Shown: piece by piece, positions 9,531 to 19,459 of the stretch
How the letters are laid out: each line of letters starts with the position of its first letter
Position numbering within the stretch: position 1 is the stretch's first letter
NCBI GenBank assembly: GCA_005793345.1
Contig: SXSU01000034.1
Coordinates: 1-64,000, forward strand
Reading direction: 5' to 3'
From: Bdellovibrionales bacterium
GTDB taxonomy: Bacteria > Bdellovibrionota > Bdellovibrionia > Bdellovibrionales > Bdellovibrionaceae
Length of the DNA stretch: 64,000 bases
Program-made: the position numbers and the translations under genes
The notes under the pieces: generated by a model
What the model was told of the DNA's origin: nothing
Databases searched by the model: none
Seen by the model: only the letters and a program-made list of their open reading frames with translations

Positions 9531-9753
9531 AGATAAATAGAGTAAAATTGCTCTTAAAAATTGCTTTTTTAGTAGCCATTAAAGTTCTAATTAAAATTTT
9601 TACTTATTTAAATCAAATATATAGGATTTGACAAAATTTAGCTAGCCATACGTTAAAATATGTGGCCAACTGTTGTTTCACGTCGTTCTCGAAATTCATA
9701 AGATACGCTTTTGTTTTCTTCGAATGGCCCCAAAGCTTTTTTAGGAGGCAAAA

Positions 9754-10056
9754 ATGGGAAAAAAATTATACATCGGAAACCTATCATATTCAGTTGATTC
9801 AAATCAATTAGCTGATCTTTTCAGCCAAGTTGGAACTGTTGATTCAGCAAATGTTATCATGGATCGTGATACAAGAAGAAGCAAAGGTTTTGCTTTTGTT
9901 GAAATGGCTGAAGAGAGCGAAGCTCAAGCTGTTATTTCAAAATTCAATGGTACTGATTTCGGTGGTCGTGCTTTAAATATTTCTGAAGCTAAACCACAAG
10001 CTCCCCGTGAAGGTGGATCACGCGGTGGTTTTAATAACTCTCGCAGATCATATTAA
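9754..10056 (+). CDS. RRM-domain RNA-binding protein
   Basis: Single RNA recognition motif protein of the glycine-rich type common in cyanobacteria and deltaproteobacteria. RNP2 (LYIGNL, residues 5-10) and RNP1 (KGFAFVEM, about 44-51) are intact, with the aromatic residues that stack on RNA. The short tail (82-100) is rich in Gly, Arg and Ser. It probably binds single-stranded RNA as a chaperone, perhaps under cold or stress. A strong AGGAGG lies 6 bases before the ATG, and a long leader (about 220 bases to the previous gene) could hold regulatory RNA. A terminator follows at 10134. Confidence 0.92.
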   Translation: MGKKLYIGNLSYSVDSNQLADLFSQVGTVDSANVIMDRDTRRSKGFAFVEMAEESEAQAVISKFNGTDFGGRALNISEAKPQAPREGGSRGGFNNSRRSY

Positions 10057-10133
10057 TTTTAATAATTAATAAATATTTGTTGGGATAATTTTTTAGTTAT
10101 CTCAACATTTCAATTGATTTAAAATTTATAATT

Positions 10134-10171
10134 AAAGCTCCCTTATATTTTTATAATGGAGCTTTTTTTTT
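10134..10171 (+). terminator. Rho-independent terminator after the RRM gene
   Basis: AAAGCTCC, a 16-base loop, then GGAGCTTT running into nine T. It ends just before the stop of the convergent helicase gene. Confidence 0.85.
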
Positions 10172-10179
10172 GCAAAATT

Positions 10180-11304
10180 TTAAACTTTTGGAGCTTTTAA
10201 AGTTTCTATTTTTTTAACGATATGTTCATCTCTTTCAGTAATAAAATTAACAACAAGTCCACGACGTCCCGCACGAGCAGTTCGCCCCACTCTATGAATG
10301 TAATTATCCATGTCCTTGGGTAAATGATAATTTATAACTCTGTTAACATGTGAAACATCTAAACCCCTTGAGGCTAAGTCCGTTGAAATTAAATATTGTA
10401 TTTCTCCATTTATAAATGATTTTAGGTTCGCTCGGCGTTTTACTTTATCCATCTCGCCACGATAAATTACACATTTATATTTATGTTTTTCTAAAAGTGC
10501 AAAAAGGTTATCGCATTGTTCGCGAGTGTTAGTAAAAATTAAAGTACCACCCTTTGTAGGTTTGGCTAAAATATTTTGGAGCAAAGGAAACCTTTTACCA
10601 TCAACAACTTTTGAATTAATCGTTGTTAACGTGGGTACAACTTTATGACTTCCACCACTTCGAATAGTTTCTGCATTTTCAAATAATTTATTTATTAATT
10701 CTTGGATTGTTGGTGAAACAGTCGCCGAAAATAAAGCCAACTGACAACCTGAGCTGCAATTTTCAACAATTTCACCAGCATCATTTAAAAATCCTTGATC
10801 TAGCATTTGATCGGCTTCATCAAACACAAGAAGTTGTACATCATTTAAATTTATTAATTCTCTTTTCATTAATTGTACTAAGCGACCAGGAGTTGCCACT
10901 AAAACTTCAAATGGACCACTAATATTTTTTTTTGCAACATCCAAAGCTGTTCCACCCAATAATGTACGTACTCGAAGTCGTGTGGTGTGAGTAAAGGGCT
11001 TAAAGACTTTCGAAACTTGTTCACCCAATTCGCGAGTTGGAACTATAACAGCAGCCCAAGGTCTTCCATTTTCTGTATTTTTACGACCTTCATTTTCCAT
11101 TGTTTTTAATTGATGAAGTATTGGCAAAACAAAGGATAAGGTTTTTCCACTCCCAGTTTCTGCCACACCAACTATTGATTTCTTTGATAAAAGCAATGGA
11201 ATGGTCCGATTTTGTATTTCTGTGGGTTTATCAAGTCCCTTTTCTTTTAAAGTTTCAAGTAATGATGGCAAAAGTTTAAAATCAGAAAAATTACTTATTA
11301 ACAT
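10180..11304 (-). CDS. DEAD-box ATP-dependent RNA helicase (RhlE-like)
   Basis: RNA unwinding enzyme. All core motifs are visible: the Q motif (PTEIQNRTIP), motif I AETGSGKT, PTREL, motif II VFDEADQML, motif III LFSATV, STDLASRGLDV, and motif VI HRVGRTARAGRRG. It has only the two RecA-like domains and a very short tail (about 374 aa), so it is a minimal RhlE/CsdA-type helicase. The open frame extends 11 codons upstream, but the ATG at 11304 has AAGGA at good spacing and gives the natural N-terminus MLISNFSDF. Being next to the RRM gene, it could act in the same RNA-remodelling response; that is inference. Confidence 0.95.
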   Translation of the reverse strand: MLISNFSDFKLLPSLLETLKEKGLDKPTEIQNRTIPLLLSKKSIVGVAETGSGKTLSFVLPILHQLKTMENEGRKNTENGRPWAAVIVPTRELGEQVSKVFKPFTHTTRLRVRTLLGGTALDVAKKNISGPFEVLVATPGRLVQLMKRELINLNDVQLLVFDEADQMLDQGFLNDAGEIVENCSSGCQLALFSATVSPTIQELINKLFENAETIRSGGSHKVVPTLTTINSKVVDGKRFPLLQNILAKPTKGGTLIFTNTREQCDNLFALLEKHKYKCVIYRGEMDKVKRRANLKSFINGEIQYLISTDLASRGLDVSHVNRVINYHLPKDMDNYIHRVGRTARAGRRGLVVNFITERDEHIVKKIETLKAPKV

Positions 11305-11592
11305 TAATGTGTCCTTGCAAAAGCGTTTTAAACCCACCTATGTCATATAATTTAATCTTTAGATATCAATTATCTTAAAATTTATAAAAATCCTAAATGT
11401 TTCATTAATTGAATAAAAAATAATTCAATCTTGTTACCAAATATGACACTCAAATGAGATTAAAGATTTTTTTTATAAAAAACAAACTTGAAAAAATGAT
11501 TGAATATCTTTTTAATAGTCTAAGGAAATGTCAAAAATAATTTGATCAAATTATATTTTGTCAGCTCCTATTACAAAAGGAACTTAAAAAAT

Positions 11593-13179
11593 ATGAATTT
11601 CAACACCAAGAAAATCACAAAATATACATTACCCATATTATCTGGAATTCTGATTGGAACTTCTTATATTCCCTTTCCAGCTTGGGCAATATTATTTTGT
11701 TTTGCACCTCTTTGGTATTTTTGGATTTACAAAGCCACTTCACTCAAAGACATATTATGGGGTGGATTTTTGACTCAATTTATTTTTTCTATAATTGGCT
11801 TCCATTGGATTTTTCATGTCTCCCATGAGTTCGGTCATATTCCTTATCCCATTTCGATTTTTTTATTAATTCTATTTGCGACACTTCAGCATTTATTTAT
11901 ACCTGGTATGGGATGGTTAGTTTATATAATTAGAACAAAATGGAAATTTGATAATCCTCTTTTACTTTTATTATTAATAGCTTCCTTTCAGTTTTTATTT
12001 GAATATTATTATCCCACATTGTTTCAATGGCATCTTGGGTATACAACTTTTTACTCTAAAATTCCAATTTTTCATCTTGCAGATATCATTGGATTTCATG
12101 GTATCGGATTTTTACTTTTAATTTCTAATGCTCTTGTTGCCTATTTTTTTACATTTTATCCTGACCGAAATAAAATTTTTATTAGTTGCCTTTTTTTATT
12201 AGTTTCATTTTTATTTTTAAATTTTTTAGGTTCGTATCATGGTTCAAAATGGAATAAAAAACTAACAAGAGAACTAGAAATTAGTGCCATTCAGGCTAAT
12301 ATAGGTAATCTTGAAAAAATTTATGCTGAACAAGGACGTGGTTTTCAAGATTATATTACAGATACTTTTATAAAAATGAGTGATCAAGCCATTGTTGAAA
12401 ATCCAAAATTACAGATTTTAGTATGGCCCGAATCTGCAATTCCTGAATATATGGATGAGCATTTAATTAAAAATAATCTTCATACATTTAGAGTACAAAA
12501 AGTATTACAATTTTTACGTCGATCTCAAAAAATAGTTATTACAGGTGCATATTCCAAACAAAATGAAAAAGCATACAATAGTTTATTTGTATTGGGTCCT
12601 CAAGCGAAACAACTTTCTCCCCCATATTTAAAAACAAATCTACTGGCTTTTGGTGAATACACTCCTTTTAGTGATTTATTTCCAGTTTTAAAAACTATAT
12701 CGCCCGCAGGAGAAGGTTTTACTCGAGGGATTGGACCTCAAACGCTGGTACTTAACGATTCTTCGCAATTAAAACTTGGACCACAAATTTGTTATGAATC
12801 GCTTGATCCACTTTTTACGCAACAAGAAGTTTTAACAGGGGCACAAGTCTTAGTAAATCTAACAAACGATTCTTGGTTTGGTCCTTACTCTGAACCCTAT
12901 CAACATCTTTACATGACTCTTGCTCGAGCTATTGAAAATCGTCGTCCTCTAGTAAGATCTACAAATACAGGTTTTACAACTGCGATTGAAGCCAGTGGAG
13001 AAATCTTAGCTCTATCACCACTATTTACGCCTTGGATTGGACATTTTAAAATCCATTATTCTGATAATCCACCGTTGACCTTTTTTACTCGATATGGGCA
13101 TTATCTTCCATTGATAGTATTGATTTTTATCATAGGAGTTATTGGTTGTGGGATTATTCAAAGAAATAAAAAATCTTGA
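11593..13179 (+). CDS. lnt: Apolipoprotein N-acyltransferase
   Basis: Inner-membrane enzyme that adds the third acyl chain to lipoproteins. The N-terminal part has about seven hydrophobic segments. The periplasmic nitrilase-like domain follows, with the Glu-Lys-Cys triad in WPESAIPEY, LKTNLLAFGEYTPF and QICYESLDP, and a last membrane segment is at the C-terminus. The frame opens with a TTG at 11542, but the ATG at 11593 follows an AAAAGGA and gives a normal length of about 528 aa. It overlaps mutS2 by 38 bases, indicating translational coupling. Confidence 0.95.
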   Translation: MNFNTKKITKYTLPILSGILIGTSYIPFPAWAILFCFAPLWYFWIYKATSLKDILWGGFLTQFIFSIIGFHWIFHVSHEFGHIPYPISIFLLILFATLQHLFIPGMGWLVYIIRTKWKFDNPLLLLLLIASFQFLFEYYYPTLFQWHLGYTTFYSKIPIFHLADIIGFHGIGFLLLISNALVAYFFTFYPDRNKIFISCLFLLVSFLFLNFLGSYHGSKWNKKLTRELEISAIQANIGNLEKIYAEQGRGFQDYITDTFIKMSDQAIVENPKLQILVWPESAIPEYMDEHLIKNNLHTFRVQKVLQFLRRSQKIVITGAYSKQNEKAYNSLFVLGPQAKQLSPPYLKTNLLAFGEYTPFSDLFPVLKTISPAGEGFTRGIGPQTLVLNDSSQLKLGPQICYESLDPLFTQQEVLTGAQVLVNLTNDSWFGPYSEPYQHLYMTLARAIENRRPLVRSTNTGFTTAIEASGEILALSPLFTPWIGHFKIHYSDNPPLTFFTRYGHYLPLIVLIFIIGVIGCGIIQRNKKS

Positions 13180-15514
13180 TTGGGAAGAGATCTTAAATTT
13201 TTTAAGTGGTTACGCCACCGCTACTCCAACTAAAGATGCACTTAAACAAATTGTGCCATTTCACAGTGCCGAAGCGGCTATTGAAAGTTTCACTCAAATT
13301 GATGATTGCCGCCTTATAATTAATTCTGGTGTAAGACCTTTTATGGAAAGCTTGGATTTATTTGACCCCTGGGCCTTGAAATTAAAAAAACATTCTGTTC
13401 TTAACTCTATGGAGTTTCGTGATATTCGCCACTTCTGTATGGAAACTATTGCTCTCAAAGAAACTTTAGAAAGATATCCTTCACAAACTTGGTTATCACA
13501 GAATGAATCTAAACTCATGAATGCCGAAGAACCTCTTTCAGCCATTGAACACGTCTTTGCACCTAGTGGTGAAATTAGAAATGACGCCAGTGAAACTTTA
13601 TATAGATTATTTAAAGAAAAAGAAACATTGGCACGAGATATCCATCAAACACTAGAACGTTTGGTTCGAGATCATGATATGGCTCATTATCTACAAGATA
13701 AATTTGTCACAACACGTGATGGACGTTGGGTAATCCCAGTTAAAGGAGGGTCACAACATCAAGTGAAAGGTATGATTCAAGCTCACTCCCAAACTAAGCA
13801 AACAGTTTTTATTGAGCCCGATGCTGTAATTCCTATGAACAATCGCTTGCGCCAAGTGGATTGGGAAATTGAACAAGAAATTGAACGCATCATTACCGAG
13901 TTATCTCAGTACATGTGGTCTCAATATCAAAGTTTTAGTAGTAGCCGAGAAGTCTTAAGCCAAATGGATTTTAAATTATCGCAAGCGCAATTTGCTAATA
14001 AATTAGAAGCCCAGACTCCTCAATTTAGTGAAAACATATTTGACCTCAAAGATTTAAAGCATCCTGTTTTAATGTTAACTTATCCAGAAGTTATTCCAAA
14101 TACTGTAGAACTCAATCAAGAAAAAAGTATTTTACTATTAACAGGACCAAATGCTGGAGGTAAGACAGTATTATTAAAATCTTTAGGTTTAGCTGCGCAA
14201 ATGGCACGATGTGGTTTTCCAATTTGTGCAGAGAAAAATTCTCAATTACCTTTTTTTAAGAAAATTATTACATCTATTGGCGATTCACAAAGTGTTGACG
14301 AACACTTGTCAACTTTTGCAGCTCATTTAAAAATTTTAGATAAGGCAACTCACGTCAAAGGGTATGAAAATTTACTTTTAGTAGATGAAATTTGCGGTTC
14401 TACGGATCCTGAAGAAGGTTCAGCTCTTGCTAAAAGTTTTATTGAAAGATTTGCTGATAATAAAATATTCTCTGTCATCACATCCCATCTCGGCGCCCTA
14501 AAATCAGGTTGGACGAAAGAGTCTCCTGTATTGCAAGGTAGTTTGCAGTATGATGAAAAATCAGGTCGACCTACATTTCAATTTATTCCTGGAATTGCAG
14601 GACACTCCATGGCCCTGCAAACAGCAAAGCGAGTTGGAGTCTCAATCGAAATAACAAAGCGAGCTTATGAGTTATTGAGCCCTGAATTGCGAGCTCAGCA
14701 ATTAGCATTAGAGGATATTGAAAAATTAAAACAAGATTTAGTTCTCACTCAAAAAGATTACAAAAAAAGAGCCCATGAAGCTGAACAAAAAATTAAACAT
14801 TATGAAAACTTAGTTAAAGAGTTTGAAAAAGAAAAATCGACTTTACTCAATAAAGTTGTCGTTGATGCTAAAAAAACAATAGATGAAAAAATTGCACACA
14901 CAAGTGTTGATCAAGTTTTCAAAAAATTTCGCAATCTCGAACAAATAAAAAACGACTTACCAGAAATTGTAAAAGCACAGCCTGCTCCTGGATATCCAGG
15001 AGGAGTCGTCATTGAACCTCCAAAAAGTGCAGAAGAATTTATTCAAAAATTTCCTGCTGGAACAAAAGTATTTATTCCCACTTTAAATCAAGATGGAATT
15101 ATTCAAGGTACCCCTAACAACAAAGGTGAATTACAAATCCTATCAAATTCATTACGACTTTGGGTCCATTGGAAATCTTTAAAGCCACCAGAAAAACCAA
15201 CTAACCCAACAGGACGTATTGTAAGAACAGCTACGTCATTTAAAGTTGGCCTTTTGCCTGATCAAGATCGCTCTATTGATCTTCGAGGGAAGCTTGTTGA
15301 AGATGCCTTAATAGATTTAGAGCGTGAACTTGATATAGCCACTCAACGCAATGAAGATCGAATCAAAATTATACATGGCCATGGAACTGAGGCTCTTAAG
15401 CGAGCAGTGAGAGCCTACCTATCACGAAGCCTCTACGTAAAAAAATGGAAAGCTGGTACCCCAGAAAATGGTGGTGATGGAATCACTTGGGTTGAATTAG
15501 GAACTGATAATTAA
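13142..15514 (+). CDS. mutS2: Endonuclease MutS2
   Basis: MutS2-type ATPase/nuclease, implicated in suppressing recombination and/or rescuing collided ribosomes. Walker A (GPNAGGKT) is near residue 335, Walker B LLLVDEICGSTDP near 415, a long coiled coil spans about 520-600, and a C-terminal Smr domain (about 711-790) has DLRG and HGHGTEAL. Length 790 is typical. The start lies inside lnt: TTG at 13142, with GTG at 13148 as an alternative. It ends against a REP-like palindrome. Confidence 0.95.
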   Translation: MVVGLFKEIKNLDWEEILNFLSGYATATPTKDALKQIVPFHSAEAAIESFTQIDDCRLIINSGVRPFMESLDLFDPWALKLKKHSVLNSMEFRDIRHFCMETIALKETLERYPSQTWLSQNESKLMNAEEPLSAIEHVFAPSGEIRNDASETLYRLFKEKETLARDIHQTLERLVRDHDMAHYLQDKFVTTRDGRWVIPVKGGSQHQVKGMIQAHSQTKQTVFIEPDAVIPMNNRLRQVDWEIEQEIERIITELSQYMWSQYQSFSSSREVLSQMDFKLSQAQFANKLEAQTPQFSENIFDLKDLKHPVLMLTYPEVIPNTVELNQEKSILLLTGPNAGGKTVLLKSLGLAAQMARCGFPICAEKNSQLPFFKKIITSIGDSQSVDEHLSTFAAHLKILDKATHVKGYENLLLVDEICGSTDPEEGSALAKSFIERFADNKIFSVITSHLGALKSGWTKESPVLQGSLQYDEKSGRPTFQFIPGIAGHSMALQTAKRVGVSIEITKRAYELLSPELRAQQLALEDIEKLKQDLVLTQKDYKKRAHEAEQKIKHYENLVKEFEKEKSTLLNKVVVDAKKTIDEKIAHTSVDQVFKKFRNLEQIKNDLPEIVKAQPAPGYPGGVVIEPPKSAEEFIQKFPAGTKVFIPTLNQDGIIQGTPNNKGELQILSNSLRLWVHWKSLKPPEKPTNPTGRIVRTATSFKVGLLPDQDRSIDLRGKLVEDALIDLERELDIATQRNEDRIKIIHGHGTEALKRAVRAYLSRSLYVKKWKAGTPENGGDGITWVELGTDN

Positions 15515-15526
15515 TCACTGCTCATA

Positions 15527-15563
15527 ATTAAGTCTGATCACTATGGGATTATATCAGACATAA
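15527..15563. repeat. REP-like palindrome between mutS2 and the methyltransferase gene
   Basis: ATTAAGTCTGATC, a 7-base centre CACTATGG-like, then GATTATATCAGACATAA. It is the inverse orientation of the 4533 copy, with the GCGAAGC centre replaced. It lies between two convergent genes. Confidence 0.7.
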
Positions 15564-15606
15564 AATCGATTATTTATTTTCTTCAATGTTTAATTAATTA
15601 AAAGTT

Positions 15607-16827
15607 CTAATCAATACGAAAAAAAGCGAATTTTAAATATCGTAATTCTTGCATCGCAAGTGGGAATGGATGATCAAAAGGTTGTGCTCCAACATGAAGT
15701 AAAGTTCCGTTTAATCTTGCTTTAGAAAAAGACTCTTGTAAAATTTCAAAAAAAGCCTCCGTCGATATATGACTCGAACAAGAACTTGCAGCAAAAAAAC
15801 CATTTTTATTTACTAACTTTATAGAGTCTGAAAATATTTTTGTGTAAGCGGCCGTAGCTTGGGGTACTGATTTTTCATTTGGCGCAAAACTTGGTGGGTC
15901 CGTAATTACTAGATCATATTTAGTTTTCAATTTTAGCTGCTGATCTACAAAATCAAATGCATCCGTTGCTAAATCTTCGGTTTTAGTTTTAAAATTATTG
16001 AGTTCAAAATTTCTTTTTACTGCTTGAATTGCAACCTTAGCTATATCAACACTTGTTATTTGAGAGGCCCCTCCGGCTGCTGCAAAAACAGAAAAACCAC
16101 CAGTGTAACTAAATAAATTTAACACTGATTTATTTTTACTAAAATTTTTGATATATAACCGATTATCCCTTTGATCTAGAAAAAAACCAGTCTTTGCAGC
16201 ATCCCTTATATTTGATGCAAAAAATAGTTCATTTTCTTTAAAAATAGTCTCAGGTTCCAATTGCCCAATGATATTTTCACCTTTTATTTTATCATCATTT
16301 CTACGTTTAAGATAAACACAAGTTATATTGGGGTATTGTGAAATAAGCTTTTGTGCAATTTTGTTTTTATCCCAAACTTTTTCCATAATTGCATGATCGT
16401 GTTTAATAACAGCAGTATTACCATAGATATCAATAATTAAACCCGGAAATCCATCTCCTTCACCATTTATAAATCGAAATGAGTTTGTATTCGAAAAATT
16501 AAAAGATTCACGAATTGAAACTGCTTTTCTCCATTGAAACTCACTCCACTGATCTAAAGTTTTAATTGGATTATTTTTTTTAAAATAAAACTCTGAAGCA
16601 CTAGTTAAAATTCGAAAACGCAATTGTGTATCGGATTGATAAATACCTAGTCCTAAAAGTTCATCTTTATAACTTAAAAAATAAATTCCAGATTTAACAT
16701 TTAATTTTTCATCAAAAGCATTTGCAAAAATCCAGCGGTGACCTCTTTTAATATGCTTTGTTATATCTCTTTTTAAATTTAAAGTCGCCATTTGCGTTTC
16801 ATTTTGAATCAAATCAAGTGATATCAT
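15607..16827 (-). CDS. Class I rRNA (cytosine-C5)-methyltransferase, RlmI-like
   Basis: Predicted SAM-dependent 23S rRNA methyltransferase of the RlmI/YccW family. The N-terminal PUA-like domain has HIKRGHRWIFANAF, then the EEHGI-like central beta region. The methyltransferase domain has the SAM-binding loop VLNLFSYTGGFSVFAAAGGA at about 240-258, preceded by TGFFLDQRDNR. Motif IV DPPSFA is near 310, and a late Ser-Cys-Ser (AASSCSSHIS) is near 348. Length is usual (406). The ATG at 16827 has an AGGGTG upstream. Monocistronic, convergent with mutS2. Confidence 0.9.
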   Translation of the reverse strand: MISLDLIQNETQMATLNLKRDITKHIKRGHRWIFANAFDEKLNVKSGIYFLSYKDELLGLGIYQSDTQLRFRILTSASEFYFKKNNPIKTLDQWSEFQWRKAVSIRESFNFSNTNSFRFINGEGDGFPGLIIDIYGNTAVIKHDHAIMEKVWDKNKIAQKLISQYPNITCVYLKRRNDDKIKGENIIGQLEPETIFKENELFFASNIRDAAKTGFFLDQRDNRLYIKNFSKNKSVLNLFSYTGGFSVFAAAGGASQITSVDIAKVAIQAVKRNFELNNFKTKTEDLATDAFDFVDQQLKLKTKYDLVITDPPSFAPNEKSVPQATAAYTKIFSDSIKLVNKNGFFAASSCSSHISTEAFFEILQESFSKARLNGTLLHVGAQPFDHPFPLAMQELRYLKFAFFRID

Positions 16828-16920
16828 TTTACACCCTAACTCTATTTTTTTACAGTTTTGGAAAACTATTTTAGTTACTCATTTTAGTCAATTCAAACTT
16901 ACGTTTAACTTTACATAATC

Positions 16921-16951
16921 ATGATTAAGTCTGATTGCTTCGCAATTTTAT
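16921..16951. repeat. Half REP-like element
   Basis: ATGATTAAGTCTGATTGCTTCGCAATTTTAT, the inverse complement of one arm plus the GCGAAGC centre of the element at 4441. The other arm is missing. It lies upstream of vapB. Confidence 0.55.
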
Positions 16952-17006
16952 GAGCCAAATTTCTGCTATGTTATTTTTTGATTATTTATATATAATATAT
17001 CTAATA

Positions 17007-17034
17007 TTGACTTTTTATATATATTTGATATACT
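17007..17034 (+). promoter_or_regulatory. Probable vapBC promoter
   Basis: TTGACT, 16 bases, TATACT, about 57 bases before vapB. The surrounding sequence is almost pure A/T with short palindromic ATATAT/GATAT stretches suited to binding a VapB dimer, so autoregulation is likely. Confidence 0.6.
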
Positions 17035-17090
17035 ATAAGATATTATCCTTACTGTTATACGAGAACAGTTTTTTTATGATAGAGGTTATA

Positions 17091-17300
17091 ATGAAAACTT
17101 CAGTTGAGATTGATTCAAAGAAAGTTCTTCTTGCAAAAAAATTAAGTGAAACATCTACTCTTAAAGAAACCATAGATAAAGCTTTAGATGCCTTAATTGC
17201 TCAGGAACGTCGAGCTGCCATGCTTGATATTCTTGGGACATCCTACTTTGAAGGTGATATAGTAAAAATGAGGTCCAGTCGTGTCCGTACTCGTAGATAG
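17091..17300 (+). CDS. vapB: Type II antitoxin, VapB family
   Basis: Antitoxin of 69 aa. The N-terminal MKTSVEID...KKVLLAKKLSE...TLKETIDKALDALI has the ribbon-helix-helix pattern of VapB proteins that bind DNA as dimers. The basic tail (SSRVRTRR) is the part expected to wrap the toxin. The frame is open further upstream, but the ATG at 17091 has AGAGG 5 bases before it and gives the family's size. It overlaps vapC by 20 bases, the usual antitoxin-first order. Confidence 0.85.
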   Translation: MKTSVEIDSKKVLLAKKLSETSTLKETIDKALDALIAQERRAAMLDILGTSYFEGDIVKMRSSRVRTRR

Positions 17301-17667
17301 CTCTATTTGGATTCAAGCTCAAAATCCTCGTAATGGTGAATGCATTCATTTAAAAAAATTAATAACACAGGGTGAATTAATTTATATAACCGAAATCATC
17401 CAAGTTGAAGTCTCACAAGGAGCAAGAAACGAGGAACTCTTTTTTAAGATCTGGGACTCATTTTTAGGGTTTCCAAATCTAAAAGTTACAGATGATATTT
17501 GGCTAAAGTCCGCTCAAAATTTTTTTAAATGTCGAAAAAAGGGTATTACACCAACAACTATTGACTGTCTCATCGCAACCACAGCTAAGTATTATGATGT
17601 CCCTCTATGGACTGCAGACAAAGGAATGAAACTATTGTCACAAATTGTTGGTTTTAGAAATTATTAG
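17281..17667 (+). CDS. vapC: Type II toxin, VapC PIN-domain ribonuclease
   Basis: PIN-domain endoribonuclease toxin (128 aa). The acidic metal-binding residues are visible: VLVDSSIWI at the N-terminus, ITEIIQVEV around 40, TTIDCLIATTA near 98, and WTADKGM near 115. Start is GTG inside vapB in another frame. Family members cut tRNA or rRNA loops; the target here is unknown. The pair is complete with no sign of decay. Confidence 0.9.
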   Translation: MSVLVDSSIWIQAQNPRNGECIHLKKLITQGELIYITEIIQVEVSQGARNEELFFKIWDSFLGFPNLKVTDDIWLKSAQNFFKCRKKGITPTTIDCLIATTAKYYDVPLWTADKGMKLLSQIVGFRNY

Positions 17668-17694
17668 TTACAAATATTTACCCCAATAAAAAAA

Positions 17695-18786
17695 TTACTT
17701 CCTTCCAGTTTGATCAGATTGTTGTTTGTTCTGATGTTCACTCTTATCCTTATTTATACTTGTTTGAAACGCTTTCTTTGCACAAGCAGTTTGCTCTTCA
17801 GTTGAATCAGAAATATTGCAACAATATGCAATTCCATACTTATATGGTTTTAAAGCATTAAGTTCTAAAAGTGCTTCTTGAGAAAGTTTATTCGCTAATT
17901 TTTCTTCAGGTTTTAACATTATCACAACATGTTTTACTTTAGGACCAGGGAATCCAAATTTTGGATTACTCTCGCGCACCCCCCTAATTACACCATCAGA
18001 GGCCGCAATTTCAATTTCTCTCCCATTTTTTGACTTCCAACGATCATAAAACAATTGATCTGTATCTGAAGCACTAGGAATATCATATTCGTGAAGATAT
18101 TTTACATTATCAAATTCATATTTTAACTCTACATACTTAGGAACTTTCAATTTTTGTTTTTCTTTTGAAACAGAATCAACAAACTCAATTTCTTGTTTTT
18201 GGCAATTAAGCGATTCTATAATTGGAGGTCTTAGCAAATAATTTATATAATCAGTATAGTAATCACAAACTTCTTTTTTAGAATTTAAAACAGATACACT
18301 AAAATCATAATCATCTTTTTTAGTTGGCCAAATAAACCGATATACGTTTTCGTTCATTTCAAATTTTGGTTTATTGTTTACACAATCCCAATTTACAAAA
18401 CTTAACTTTGAATCTGTTCGGTCACAGGAGTTTGATGTTAAAGTACCTGTCTTATAATAACTATAGCCTAAGCTGATACCCTTCCCAATTAGTCCAAATT
18501 TAGATAATCCCGAACTATATACTTGATCTTTTAAGAAATCATTAACTTGATTCATTTCAGTGGAATTAATTTGATAAGAACCCAGTTTTTTGGAAACCAC
18601 TTGATACTCTTTTTTTAACTCACCTCTTGTATTATCTGCAGTAAAGTAGAGCATAACCATTACATCTGTTATGCATTCTTTTTTTTTCTTTGCAGCATGA
18701 TTACATACATTAGATTTAACAATTAATTTTTCTAAATCATTAAAATTTATTATTTTAGAAGTGGACGAATCAATTTCTTTCATCAT
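17695..18786 (-). CDS. Hypothetical protein, second gene of a two-gene unit
   Basis: Not recognised. It has 363 aa, no signal peptide and no membrane segment, about ten Cys scattered through it, and a highly charged Gln/Lys/Ser tail (from about 343). The start is the ATG at 18786, directly followed by a second ATG at 18783. It begins 9 bases after the stop of a small exported protein, so the two form one leftward operon. Because the upstream protein has a signal peptide and this one none, a frameshift joining them is conceivable, but nothing in the sequence proves it. Confidence 0.5.
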   Translation of the reverse strand: MMKEIDSSTSKIINFNDLEKLIVKSNVCNHAAKKKKECITDVMVMLYFTADNTRGELKKEYQVVSKKLGSYQINSTEMNQVNDFLKDQVYSSGLSKFGLIGKGISLGYSYYKTGTLTSNSCDRTDSKLSFVNWDCVNNKPKFEMNENVYRFIWPTKKDDYDFSVSVLNSKKEVCDYYTDYINYLLRPPIIESLNCQKQEIEFVDSVSKEKQKLKVPKYVELKYEFDNVKYLHEYDIPSASDTDQLFYDRWKSKNGREIEIAASDGVIRGVRESNPKFGFPGPKVKHVVIMLKPEEKLANKLSQEALLELNALKPYKYGIAYCCNISDSTEEQTACAKKAFQTSINKDKSEHQNKQQSDQTGRK

Positions 18787-18795
18787 TTTAACAAT

Positions 18796-19170
18796 CTAGT
18801 TCTTGATTTCATTTTTTTTATTTTGCTGATCAATAGATAACACGATGGATTTAGATAATTTTATACTGAAATATCTTTTAAATATCTCTTCAACAAATTG
18901 ATCAATAACAGTATCTTTTAAGTAAGAATTATCGTTAGTAGAGCTGAATAACAATAGCATTTGTGAGGTTTGCCACTTTTTATTTTCAGTATCTAAATCT
19001 GATAGCTCAGGGCAATGCCTGTAATAGGTTGAAAAATGACAAAGTTGAATTGTTCTAAAAATATCGATAAGTATACCACACTTTTCCACGTCTTCAATAA
19101 ATCGGGGATTAGCATTTGAATTCGAAAAGTAACAAAAATTAAATATTAATAAATAAACAAAATACTTCAT
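18796..19170 (-). CDS. Small exported protein of unknown function
   Basis: A 124-aa protein with an N-terminal signal peptide (MKYFVYLLIFNFCYF..., likely cleaved after SNSNA). The mature part has four Cys near its N-terminus and a Lys/Asn-rich tail. No family recognised. First gene of the leftward pair, divergent from the protease operon at 19460. Confidence 0.5.
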   Translation of the reverse strand: MKYFVYLLIFNFCYFSNSNANPRFIEDVEKCGILIDIFRTIQLCHFSTYYRHCPELSDLDTENKKWQTSQMLLLFSSTNDNSYLKDTVIDQFVEEIFKRYFSIKLSKSIVLSIDQQNKKNEIKN

Positions 19171-19408
19171 TAAGTTCTATTAAATCTTAATGACTCATTT
19201 TATGTCAATTCACATCCTCCAATTTTTGTCATTAGCTCCGTAAAATAATTGGACAGAAATTTTTAATTTTTATTTTTAAATGATTTAAAACTGGATACTG
19301 GTCTTATATTTTACTTTTTGAGTTAGCCTATATTTTGCATTACTAAAACATTGGACCAATGAATAAGTTTTTATTCTCTGGTGGTAATCTCTCTATTCAA
19401 TAAAAAAT

Positions 19409-19451
19409 CTAAGTAAGTATGTAAGTAAGTAACTAAGAAAGTGAGTCAGTA
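19409..19451 (+). repeat. Imperfect tetranucleotide repeat before the protease gene
   Basis: A run of TAAG/GTAA units (AAGTAAGTATGTAAGTAAGT and degenerate copies) fills the position where the ribosome site of the following gene would lie. No Shine-Dalgarno is visible there. Confidence 0.6.
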
Positions 19452-19459
19452 GATAATTT

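Noticed and set aside
17695-19170. One gene broken by a frameshift (124-aa and 363-aa frames)
   Set aside because: There is a normal stop, a 9-base gap and an ATG, and no known full-length homologue that I can recall; two genes is the simpler reading.
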